A stretch of 7,340 nucleotides of DNA. Source: an uncultured Bacillota bacterium. GTDB lineage: Bacteria > Bacillota > Dehalobacteriia > UBA4068. Location of the stretch: assembly GCA_934427095.1 (NCBI GenBank), contig CAKRYM010000072.1:1-7340 (forward strand), read 5' to 3'. Position numbers and translations under genes: made by a program. Below are positions 1 to 6,372 of this stretch, one piece after another. The notes beneath the pieces were generated by a model. It saw only the letters and a program-made list of their open reading frames with translations. It searched no databases and was not told the origin of the DNA. How positions within the stretch are numbered: the first letter of the stretch is position 1; each line of letters starts with the position of its first letter.

Positions 1-469
1 CTATGAAGTGGAATGTGTTTTGAAAGGGCTTGGGGAGTATGCCGGTGTGCAAGAATTAATCGTTCAGCATGCTGGGGAAGCCATGGCTGCGCCAGATCCT
101 CTGACTGGGGCGCAGATTCAAGATGGTACTTATGAAATTGAGGTGGAATCTAGCTCCTCTATGTTCAATATTGTGAAATGTGTTTTGACTGTAGAGAATG
201 GTAGCATGAATGCAGTGATCACCATGAGCGGCGATGGTTATGGCCAGCTTTTCCTGGGTACCGGGGCAGAGGCGGCAGCTGCTTCTATGGATACCTACAT
301 TCCGGCAGTTATCGATGCAGACGGGGCCGTTACTTTTACCGTTCCACTAGAAACATTGAATGAAAAAATGGATTGTGCGGCTTGGAGCATAAAGAAAGAA
401 CAATGGTATGATCGTACTTTAGTGTTTTTGTCTGATGCCATTCCGGCAGAGGCCATAACCATAGAATAA
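1..469 (+). CDS. Secreted/surface beta-domain protein, C-terminal part (5' end outside window)
   Basis: The reading frame is open to the left edge (first full codon at position 2), so the GTG at position 8 is not a convincing start: there is no room for a ribosome binding site and coding signal continues upstream. What remains is about 156 residues: the end of a preceding segment, an Ala/Pro-containing linker, and a beta-rich domain of about 110 residues that starts at DGTYEIEVE and ends at WYDRTLVF. The domain aligns by eye with the next gene's product (shared DG-Y-IEV start, an A-x-I-x-x-S strand, a late DG/EG..F..P strand, L-x-E-x-M, and a closing Y-x-x-TL-x-F strand), so the two are probably distant paralogues. 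The pattern recalls NEAT-like, iron-transport-associated domains of Bacillota, but I see no definite haem-binding motif. The missing N-terminus probably carries a signal peptide and further domains. The TAA stop lies 25 nt before the next start, which suggests co-transcription. Function is inferred from context only. Confidence 0.72.
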   Translation, partial: YEVECVLKGLGEYAGVQELIVQHAGEAMAAPDPLTGAQIQDGTYEIEVESSSSMFNIVKCVLTVENGSMNAVITMSGDGYGQLFLGTGAEAAAASMDTYIPAVIDADGAVTFTVPLETLNEKMDCAAWSIKKEQWYDRTLVFLSDAIPAEAITIE

Positions 470-494
470 TATAAAAAGAGAGTGATGAGGACAG

Positions 495-890
495 ATGAAA
501 AGAAAACGGATTATTGTTTTACTTTGTTGTTTGATGATTAGCGTGGTCTGCTCCGCTTGTGGTGAAACAGAACTGACCGATGGAAATTATACCATAGAAG
601 TGACCTTATCTGGGGGAAGCGGCAAAACCAGCGTGGAATCCCCGGCCCAGATGGTGATTGATGGAGAAAACATAACCGCCACCATTGTTTTGAGTAGTCC
701 AAATTATGAGTATATGTTGGTAGACGATGTACAATATGATTCTGTTCAGGAAGAGGGGAATTCTACCTTTGTCATTCCCATTGTGCTGGATGAAGAAATG
801 GCAGTCAGCGCCTTGACCGTGGCCATGAGCGAGCCCCATCTGGTAGATTACACGTTGTATTTTGATCGTTCCACCATCAAAGGAGAATAA
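495..890 (+). CDS. Small lipoprotein with NEAT-like beta domain, putative ligand capture protein
   Basis: A 131-residue exported protein. It begins with a basic N-terminus (KRKR), a hydrophobic stretch at about residues 6-18, and a lipobox-like CSAC with Cys22 as the likely lipidated residue; Cys at -3 is unusual, where Leu is typical. The mature part is a single beta-rich domain from about residue 29 (DGNYTIEV) to 126. It has a Ser-containing segment (GSGKTSVESP), an ATIVLSSPNYEYM strand, an NSTF turn and a closing PHLVDYTLYF strand. This order of strands, with early serines and late tyrosines, resembles NEAT-type haem-binding domains, and such domains often accompany iron-complex ABC importers in anaerobic Bacillota. 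Haem binding itself is not shown. A GAGG motif at 487-490 precedes the ATG closely (4 nt). The stop lies 2 nt before the solute-binding protein start, so the two are surely translated from one message. It is probably anchored in the membrane and feeds ligand to that binding protein. Confidence 0.75.
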   Translation: MKRKRIIVLLCCLMISVVCSACGETELTDGNYTIEVTLSGGSGKTSVESPAQMVIDGENITATIVLSSPNYEYMLVDDVQYDSVQEEGNSTFVIPIVLDEEMAVSALTVAMSEPHLVDYTLYFDRSTIKGE

Positions 891-892
891 GG

Positions 893-2029
893 ATGAGGCG
901 ATATATCACAATTTGTCTGGTTTTGCTGATGACACTTGTCCTTCTTTGCGGGTGTACGCAAACAGAAGCTGGAACCGGGTTAGGAAACGGCTGGGAGCCG
1001 GAAAGTAGTATGGAGTTGCAGTTTGCGGAACATTTTGCCGTGGACTATTATGCTGAGGGCTATAAATTAATTACCTTGTCAGATGGAAGTCGGTTTTTGG
1101 TGATTCCTGAAGGAAGTGAATTGCCCAAAGGGATAGATAAGGATATCGTTCCTCTGTATCAGCCGATAGAAAATATCTATTTGGCGGCTTCTGCTGCTAT
1201 GTGTTTGTTTGATTCTTTGGATTGTCTTGATGCTATTCATCTTTCCAGTACGGAAGAAGACGGATGGTATATTGAGAATGCTCGGTTAGCCATGGAAGAA
1301 GGGCGCATTTTGTATGTAGGGAAATACAAGGAACCGGATTATGAAATGCTCCTGGATTACGAATGTCCTTTGGCCATCGAATCCTTAATGATTGGCCATG
1401 CTTCAGAAGTAAAGGACAAGCTAGAGGAATTGGGCATTGCCGTCTTGGTGGACCAATCCAGTATTGAGTCTCATCCCTTGGGGCGTACAGAGTGGATGAA
1501 ATTGTATGCGGCTTTGCTGAATGAAGAAGAAAAAGCAGAGGCCTTATTCCAAGAGCAAGTTGACTATTTGAATACGGCTATCGCAGAAGAAAATACGGGA
1601 AAAACCGTGGCATTCTTTTACATTAGCTCTTCTGGTTCTGTGGTAGTAAGAAAAAGTACGGATTATGTGGCGACCATGATTGAATTGGCTGGTGGGAATT
1701 ATGTATTTGATGATTTAGGTGATCCGGATACCGCCACGTCCACGGAAACTATTGAGATGGAAACTTTTTTCGCCACTGCGAAAGATGCAGATTTTATTAT
1801 CTACAATAGCGCAATTGGTGGGGAAATTAGAACCATTGATGAGTTGCTAGAAAAGAGTGAGCTTTTGGCAGAGTTTAAGGCAGTGCAAAACGGAGATGTT
1901 TGGTGTACAAGTCATAATATGTATCAGGAAACCACGCAATTGGGACTCATAATTCAGAGCTTTCAGAAGGTGTTTTCTGGTGAAGCGGATGACTTGGATG
2001 AATTGCCCTTCCTTTATCGGTTACAATGA
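893..2029 (+). CDS. ABC importer solute-binding lipoprotein, iron-complex/cobalamin (FecB/BtuF) type
   Basis: A 378-residue periplasmic-binding-type lipoprotein. Signal peptide: MRR, a hydrophobic core at residues 4-18, and the lipobox LCGC with lipidated Cys21. The mature protein has the two-lobe, helical-backbone layout of the class III binding proteins for siderophores, haem and cobalamin. The first lobe starts near residue 55 (GYKLITLSDGSRF). The segment HPLGRTEWMKLYAALL at about 194-210 begins the linking-helix region, as in other FecB-like proteins. The second lobe contains VVVRKSTDYVATMIELAGGNYVF and closes near QSFQKVF. The length is normal for the family. A near-perfect ribosome binding site AAAGGAG (879-885) lies 7 nt before the ATG. 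The ligand cannot be read from sequence; the downstream cbi genes favour a corrinoid or cobalt complex, while the NEAT-like neighbours favour haem or another tetrapyrrole. A strong terminator follows 3 nt after the stop. Confidence 0.9.
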   Translation: MRRYITICLVLLMTLVLLCGCTQTEAGTGLGNGWEPESSMELQFAEHFAVDYYAEGYKLITLSDGSRFLVIPEGSELPKGIDKDIVPLYQPIENIYLAASAAMCLFDSLDCLDAIHLSSTEEDGWYIENARLAMEEGRILYVGKYKEPDYEMLLDYECPLAIESLMIGHASEVKDKLEELGIAVLVDQSSIESHPLGRTEWMKLYAALLNEEEKAEALFQEQVDYLNTAIAEENTGKTVAFFYISSSGSVVVRKSTDYVATMIELAGGNYVFDDLGDPDTATSTETIEMETFFATAKDADFIIYNSAIGGEIRTIDELLEKSELLAEFKAVQNGDVWCTSHNMYQETTQLGLIIQSFQKVFSGEADDLDELPFLYRLQ

Positions 2030-2032
2030 ACG

Positions 2033-2062
2033 ACTGCCGCTCCTTGTGAGCGGCAGTTTTTT
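2033..2062 (+). terminator. Rho-independent terminator after the binding-protein gene
   Basis: A perfect 10-bp inverted repeat (ACTGCCGCTC / GAGCGGCAGT) with a 5-nt CTTGT loop runs straight into a six-T run (2057-2062). It starts 3 nt after the binding-protein stop codon. The opposite strand has no T-run, so it acts on the + strand only. It separates the three exported-protein genes from the permease-ATPase-cbi set, either as a full stop or as partial attenuation. Confidence 0.93.
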
Positions 2063-2132
2063 GCCTTAAATATTGGCTTAGGATTTGTTTAAGGAAACAG
2101 CATTCTCTTTGTAGCAGAAAGGCGAACATAAG

Positions 2133-3263
2133 ATGAAAGAAAAAAAAGAAACCAGGGAAATCGATTATGCGGCGTCAATTCGCTTGGCCAATACAGGGCG
2201 GTATCTTTTTGTGATGCTTCTTTTGTTCGGATTGTTGATCGTTGGCTTAGTAATGAATGTCAATATTGGTTCTGTTTCCATTGCTGTTAGCGATGTTTTG
2301 CGCTTAGTGTGGAACGGAATTCGCTATGGTATGCTTAATGCGTTCTCCGGAGGGCAGTATGCCGAGGAATTAGCAGCAGTGATGAAGGCTTCTACCGAAA
2401 GTCAAATTTTGTTTAGCATTCGTATTCCTCGCATGCTGTTGGCTGCGATTTTAGGGGGAGCTTTATCCGTATCCGGCTATTTGTTACAAGTTTTTTTCCG
2501 TAATCCCATTGCTGGCCCGTTTGTCTTGGGAATTTCTTCTGGTGCGAAAATGGTGGTAGGCATCACGCTGATTTTTCTTGCCCAATATTTACACAATATC
2601 ACTTCTTTGACATTAATTATTGCTGCTTTTCTTGGCTCGCTTTTGATTACTATGCTAGTATTGCTGTTTGCGCAAAAAGTACAAAATATGTCGATGCTTT
2701 TGGTTATCGGAATCATGGTTGGTTACATTTGTGGCGCGGTAACCGATTTCTGCATTACCTTTGCCAATGAGCACGATGTGGTTAATCTGACCAATTGGTC
2801 AATGGGGACTTTTTCTGGTGCTACCTGGGACAATGTAAAAATTTCTGCCCTTTTATGTATATTGGGGGGTTTCGCCGCCTTACTCCTTTCTAAACCTATT
2901 GGCGCCTATTCTTTAGGGGAGGGGTATGCCATGAGTATGGGTGTTCGGATCAAACCTTTTCGTGTCCTGCTCATTCTCTTGTCCAGCCTGCTTTCGGCTT
3001 GTGTCACAGCCTTAGCTGGCCCAATTTCTTTTGTAGGGATTGCGGTTCCTCATATTACCAGGACATTGTTAAAATCATCGAAACCAGTTTTTGTCATTCC
3101 AGGGGCTTTTCTTTGCGGTGCTGTATTTTGTGTGTTTTGTGATTTAATGGCTAGAACCGTGTTTGCGCCGACGGAATTGGCAATCGGTACGGTTACTTCC
3201 GTTTTTGGTGCGCCGGTGGTCATTTATATGATGATCAAACGCCGCCGTGCACAGGAGGGATGA
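2133..3263 (+). CDS. ABC importer permease, FecCD/BtuC family
   Basis: A 376-residue integral membrane protein, the channel subunit (probably a homodimer) of a type II importer for siderophore, haem or cobalamin-type ligands. Family signatures are clear: IRIPRMLLAAILGGALSVSG at 96-115 (the RxPR motif), LLQVFFRNPIAGPFVLGISSGA at about 117-138, the coupling-helix-type segment GPISFVGIAVPHITR at 296-310, and the closing IGTVTSVFGAPVVIYMM before a basic tail (KRRR). About nine to ten hydrophobic segments are visible, the first at residues 24-45. The loop between the first membrane segment and the RxPR motif is some 25-30 residues longer than in E. coli BtuC. The start ATG has AAAGG at 2118-2122, 10 nt upstream. 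The stop lies 1 nt before the ATPase start, so the two are translationally linked. No convincing sigma-A promoter is visible in the 70 nt between the terminator and the start. Confidence 0.93.
   Translation: MKEKKETREIDYAASIRLANTGRYLFVMLLLFGLLIVGLVMNVNIGSVSIAVSDVLRLVWNGIRYGMLNAFSGGQYAEELAAVMKASTESQILFSIRIPRMLLAAILGGALSVSGYLLQVFFRNPIAGPFVLGISSGAKMVVGITLIFLAQYLHNITSLTLIIAAFLGSLLITMLVLLFAQKVQNMSMLLVIGIMVGYICGAVTDFCITFANEHDVVNLTNWSMGTFSGATWDNVKISALLCILGGFAALLLSKPIGAYSLGEGYAMSMGVRIKPFRVLLILLSSLLSACVTALAGPISFVGIAVPHITRTLLKSSKPVFVIPGAFLCGAVFCVFCDLMARTVFAPTELAIGTVTSVFGAPVVIYMMIKRRRAQEG
3253..3259 (+). promoter_or_regulatory. Ribosome binding site that sets the ATPase start
   Basis: AGGAGGG lies at the end of the permease gene, 5-6 nt before ATG 3265. 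An in-frame GTG at 3247 would place this site inside the coding region and has no such motif of its own, so ATG 3265 is preferred. It gives MEQYFETKDL, the usual short N-terminus of ABC ATPases. Confidence 0.85.
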
Positions 3264-3264
3264 T

Positions 3265-4374
3265 ATGGAACAGTATTTTGAAACCAAAGATTTAGCCGTA
3301 GGCTATAACGGGAAAATTTTGATTCATGATATTAACCTCCAGCTGGAAAAAGGGAAAATTCTTACCTTAATCGGTCCCAACGGCGCTGGGAAATCGACCA
3401 TTTTAAAATCTATAACCCGGCAGCTAGCGATGATTCATGGCACAGTTTATATCGGCGCGCAGGAAGTCACGGCCTGGTCTCCTAAAGAAATGGCGAAACA
3501 AGTGGCGGTGGTATTGACTGATCGTGTTCGTCCGGAACTGATTACTTGTGCAGAAGTTGTGGCTATGGGACGCTATCCCTATACCAATCTTTTTGGTCGG
3601 CTTACAGCCGAGGATAAGGCTTATGTGCATGAAGCGTTGGCCCGCGTCCACGCCTTGGATTTAGCAGAACAGGATTTTACTACGTTGTCTGATGGCCAAC
3701 GACAACGGATTATGCTAGCCCGCGCAATTTGCCAAGATGCTGAGGTAATCGTGTTGGACGAGCCTACCGCTTATCTAGATATTCGGCATAAGATTGATCT
3801 GCTGGATATTTTACGAGAGATGGCGCAAAAGAAAAACATCACGGTCATCATGTCTTTACACGAAATTGATCTGGCGATGAAAATTTCTGATGAATTGTTA
3901 TGTGTAAAAGGGGATACCATTGCGGCCTATGGACCTGTGGAGAGAATTTTAGCAAACCACACCATTGAACAGCTTTATGAGATTCAAAAAGGCTCTTATA
4001 ATCTTCTGTTTGGTAGCGTGGAGCTTGCCAAACCAGAAGGCATGCCTAAGGTTTTTGTGGTAGCAGGAGGGGGGCATGGCATTGCCTGCTATCGATCCTT
4101 ACAAAAACAAGAAATTCCTTTTGCGACAGGCATTTTATTCGAAAATGATGTGGACTATCAAGTGGCAAGAGAATTGAGCGACCATGTGATAGTAGCGCCG
4201 GCCTTTGAAACGATTAATGATACCTATGTGCATGAAGCAGAACAATTGCTACTGCAATGCAATATGGTGATTGACGTAGGCACTCCCGTGGGAACTTTTA
4301 ACCAAGCAAATGCCGGTCTACTTGCCTTAGCACGGAAAAACAAAATCCCAGTATGTCAGAATTGGCAGCAGTAA
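3265..4374 (+). CDS. ABC importer ATPase (FecE/BtuD type) with extra C-terminal domain
   Basis: A 369-residue cytoplasmic ATPase that powers the adjacent permease. Residues 1-250 are a normal nucleotide-binding domain: Walker A GPNGAGKST (37-45), signature LSDGQ (141-145), Walker B VIVLDEP with Asp165-Glu166, D-loop AYLD (169-172) and switch His199. The Q-loop region (VVLTDRVRP, 82-90) shows no glutamine where one is expected. Family members usually end near 250-270, but this protein continues for about 110 residues (about 256-369). The tail has a beta strand and glycine turn VFVVAGGGHG (263-272), then alternating helix and strand segments (ATGILFENDVDY, DHVIVAPAF, MVIDVGTPVG), which suggests a Rossmann-like alpha/beta fold. 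It does not look like the CbiZ amidohydrolase sometimes linked to corrinoid transporters. I recall similar tails on some BtuD-annotated ATPases of anaerobes and archaea but cannot confirm this. The start is set by AGGAGGG upstream. cbiA follows after 15 nt. Confidence 0.92.
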   Translation: MEQYFETKDLAVGYNGKILIHDINLQLEKGKILTLIGPNGAGKSTILKSITRQLAMIHGTVYIGAQEVTAWSPKEMAKQVAVVLTDRVRPELITCAEVVAMGRYPYTNLFGRLTAEDKAYVHEALARVHALDLAEQDFTTLSDGQRQRIMLARAICQDAEVIVLDEPTAYLDIRHKIDLLDILREMAQKKNITVIMSLHEIDLAMKISDELLCVKGDTIAAYGPVERILANHTIEQLYEIQKGSYNLLFGSVELAKPEGMPKVFVVAGGGHGIACYRSLQKQEIPFATGILFENDVDYQVARELSDHVIVAPAFETINDTYVHEAEQLLLQCNMVIDVGTPVGTFNQANAGLLALARKNKIPVCQNWQQ

Positions 4375-4389
4375 AAGAAAGGAGAATTT

Positions 4390-5751
4390 ATGGAATGTCC
4401 CATTCCCAGAGTGGTTTTGGCTGGCACGAACAGTGGTTGTGGTAAAACCACGATCACCTGTGCTATTTTGCAGGCTTTACAGAATCGGAAGAAAAAGGTT
4501 GGTGCGTTTAAATGTGGGCCAGATTATATCGATCCTATGTTCCATAAAAAAATTATTGGGGCAAAAAGCGCCAACCTGGATTTATTTTTCTTTTCTGAGA
4601 ACACGCTGAACTATCTTTTGATGAAAAATGGCGCAGATCGAGAGATTAATATTATCGAAGGCGTTATGGGTTTTTATGATGGGCTAAGTTTGAACACCAC
4701 AAAAGCAAGCACTTACGAAATTTCCCAAGCTACCCAAAGCCCAGTTATTCTTGTGGTTAACGCCAGAGGAGCGTCGTTATCTGTACTTGCTACGCTGCAA
4801 GGGTTCTTGACGTTTATCCCTCGTCATCAGGTTTGCGGCGTAATCTTAAATCAATGTACGGCTAAAGCGTATCCGTTATTAGCCGAAGAAATCAAAAAAC
4901 GTTTCTCTGGGAAAGTTTTGCCCCTTGGGTTTATGCCAACCCTGCCGGAATGCACGTTGGAAAGCCGTCATCTGGGCTTAATTACGGCGGCAGAAGTAAA
5001 GAATCTCCAAGAAAAACTGACAGCTTTAGCCAATCAGGCAGAACAAACCATAGATTTGGATACTTTACTTATCCTGGCAAAACAAGCGCCGTCTGTTTCC
5101 TGCGTACCCATACAATTTCCGCGCTTTCGGGATAAAATCCGCATTGCTGTTGCTCAGGATAAGGCTTTTTGCTTTTATTATGAGGATAATTTAGATGCCT
5201 TGGTTGAAATGGGAGCGGAATTGGTTCCGTTTAGCCCACTAGTAGATCAAGGGTTGCCCTCCGATATTCAGGGCCTTTATTTAGGCGGAGGATACCCAGA
5301 GCTTTACGCGCAGCAGCTCAGTGAGAACCATACGATGTTAACCTCAGTAAAGGAAGCCTTGACCAAACATATCCCCTGTATTGCGGAATGTGGTGGTTTT
5401 ATGTATTTGACGCAACAAATTGCATCTTACCCGATGGTAGGCTATTTACCAGGAAAAACTTTTGATACGGGAAAACGCAGTCGATTTGGCTATGTGCGTT
5501 TGAAAGCCAAACGGGATACCTTGCTTTGCCCGGCTGGGCAAGAAATTGCTGGCCACGAATTTCATCAGTGGGATAGCGAGCAAACAGGGGATTGCTTTAT
5601 AGCCAGGAAAGAAACTGGTCAGCAATGGCCTTGTGTCTTTGCGACTAAACACCTCTATGCCGGGTATCCACATTTTCATTTCTATGCGAATCCATTCTTT
5701 GGGATTAATTTTTATTCCGCTTGTTTAAAGGAGAAATATCGTCATGTTTGA
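4390..5751 (+). CDS. cbiA: Cobyrinate a,c-diamide synthase
   Basis: A 453-residue cytoplasmic enzyme that uses ATP and glutamine to amidate the a and c side chains of the corrin ring (cobyrinate to cobyrinate a,c-diamide). The N-terminal synthetase domain has the P-loop AGTNSGCGKTT (11-21), KCGPDYIDPMFH (41-52) and EGVMGFYDG (90-98), all typical of CbiA/CobB. The C-terminal class I glutaminase-like domain has GGGYPELYA (from 299), nucleophile Cys334 in AECGGF, GHEFHQWD, and the closing His pair GYPHFHF (425-431). Length is normal for the family. AAAGGAG (4378-4384) sits 5 nt before the ATG. The gene overlaps cbiC by 8 nt. The related Ni-sirohydrochlorin diamide synthase CfbB of F430 synthesis looks similar, but cbiC and cbiD alongside make the corrin role far more likely. 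Confidence 0.95.
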   Translation: MECPIPRVVLAGTNSGCGKTTITCAILQALQNRKKKVGAFKCGPDYIDPMFHKKIIGAKSANLDLFFFSENTLNYLLMKNGADREINIIEGVMGFYDGLSLNTTKASTYEISQATQSPVILVVNARGASLSVLATLQGFLTFIPRHQVCGVILNQCTAKAYPLLAEEIKKRFSGKVLPLGFMPTLPECTLESRHLGLITAAEVKNLQEKLTALANQAEQTIDLDTLLILAKQAPSVSCVPIQFPRFRDKIRIAVAQDKAFCFYYEDNLDALVEMGAELVPFSPLVDQGLPSDIQGLYLGGGYPELYAQQLSENHTMLTSVKEALTKHIPCIAECGGFMYLTQQIASYPMVGYLPGKTFDTGKRSRFGYVRLKAKRDTLLCPAGQEIAGHEFHQWDSEQTGDCFIARKETGQQWPCVFATKHLYAGYPHFHFYANPFFGINFYSACLKEKYRHV

Positions 5752-6367
5752 GTATATCCAGCCAAAGGAGATTGAACAACGGAGCTTTGCGATCATTACG
5801 GAACTCTTAGGGGAGAAGCATCTCGAACCAGAGAATGAATTGGTCATTAAACGGACTATCCATACTACGGCGGATTTTGATTATGCAGATAATTTGGTGT
5901 TTTCTCCGCAGGCAGTGCAAAAAGGCATTACCGCCTTACGCAATGGCTGTGATATTGTAACGGACACGCAAATGGCAAAAGCGGGGATTAATAAAAAAAT
6001 TTTAACGAAATTAGGCGGACAGATCCATTGTTTTATGGCTGATCCTGATGTGGCGCAAGAAGCTGAAGCTAGAGGCGTCACGCGGGCCATGGTATCTATG
6101 GAAAGAGCAGCTACTTTGGACAAGCCCTGTATTTTTGCTATTGGCAACGCGCCTACTGCTTTAATTTGCCTACGAGAATTGATCGAAGCGGGAAAACTTT
6201 CTCCTGCTTTGGTGATTGGGGTACCAGTGGGTTTTGTGAATGTGGTAGAAAGTAAAGAATTGATCTTGGCTTCCTCTGTTCCCTATATCGTAGCGAAGGG
6301 AAGAAAAGGCGGCAGTAATGTAGCAGCAGCCATTTGTAATGCCTTGCTTTATCAAATCATGCGGTGA
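5744..6367 (+). CDS. cbiC: Cobalt-precorrin-8 methylmutase
   Basis: A 207-residue cytoplasmic enzyme that moves the C11 methyl group of cobalt-precorrin-8 to C12, giving cobyrinate, the substrate of CbiA. Family marks: R-T-I-H-T-T-A-D-F-D-Y with the catalytic His40, FSPQAV, CDIVTDTQMAKAGI, the IGNAPTAL loop (133-140), GVPVGFVNVVESKELI, and the C-terminal GRKGGSN (186-192). Length and ends match CbiC/CobH. The ATG lies inside the end of cbiA (8-nt overlap, different frame), with AAAGGAG at 5727-5733, 10 nt upstream, so translation is probably coupled to cbiA. In an anaerobic operon with cbiA and cbiD, CbiC rather than the aerobic CobH is the right name. Nothing essential appears to be missing. 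Confidence 0.96.
   Translation: MFEYIQPKEIEQRSFAIITELLGEKHLEPENELVIKRTIHTTADFDYADNLVFSPQAVQKGITALRNGCDIVTDTQMAKAGINKKILTKLGGQIHCFMADPDVAQEAEARGVTRAMVSMERAATLDKPCIFAIGNAPTALICLRELIEAGKLSPALVIGVPVGFVNVVESKELILASSVPYIVAKGRKGGSNVAAAICNALLYQIMR
6363..6367 (+). promoter_or_regulatory. Ribosome binding site overlapping the cbiC stop, for cbiD
   Basis: GGTGA matches part of the anti-Shine-Dalgarno complement (AGGAGGTGA) and lies 5 nt before ATG 6373. It includes the cbiC TGA stop, so terminating ribosomes would sit on it. The GTG at 6364 is also in the cbiD frame and would give a 4-nt GTGA overlap with cbiC, but it lacks its own upstream site. ATG 6373 is preferred, with moderate certainty. Confidence 0.55.
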
Positions 6368-6372
6368 CGTCA

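Noticed and set aside
8..10. GTG as a start codon for the first gene
   Set aside because: The frame stays open to the window edge and the upstream codons encode plausible protein, so the gene most likely starts outside the window.
1771..1780. GCCACTG string resembling part of a cobalamin riboswitch B12 box
   Set aside because: It lies inside the binding-protein coding sequence (FFATAKDAD) and lacks the surrounding riboswitch elements. The only sizeable intergenic gap (2030-2132) is too short and has no B12 box. A riboswitch, if present, would be left of the window.
2061..2090. Possible promoter (TTGCCT with a T-rich -10-like hexamer)
   Set aside because: No pair of hexamers at 16-18 nt spacing matches the sigma-A consensus well, and the -35 candidate overlaps the terminator T-run.
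1947..2129. Minus-strand open frame of 60 codons across the terminator
   Set aside because: It overlaps the end of the binding-protein gene and the hairpin, has no recognisable product, and reads as a chance antisense frame.
4030..4371. CbiZ-type adenosylcobinamide amidohydrolase as the identity of the ATPase tail
   Set aside because: The tail is only about 110 residues, roughly half of a CbiZ domain, and I see none of the CbiZ sequence pattern.
4950..5135. Plus-strand frame of 61 codons within cbiA
   Set aside because: It is a shifted-frame shadow of the intact cbiA, with no ribosome binding site of its own and no known motif.
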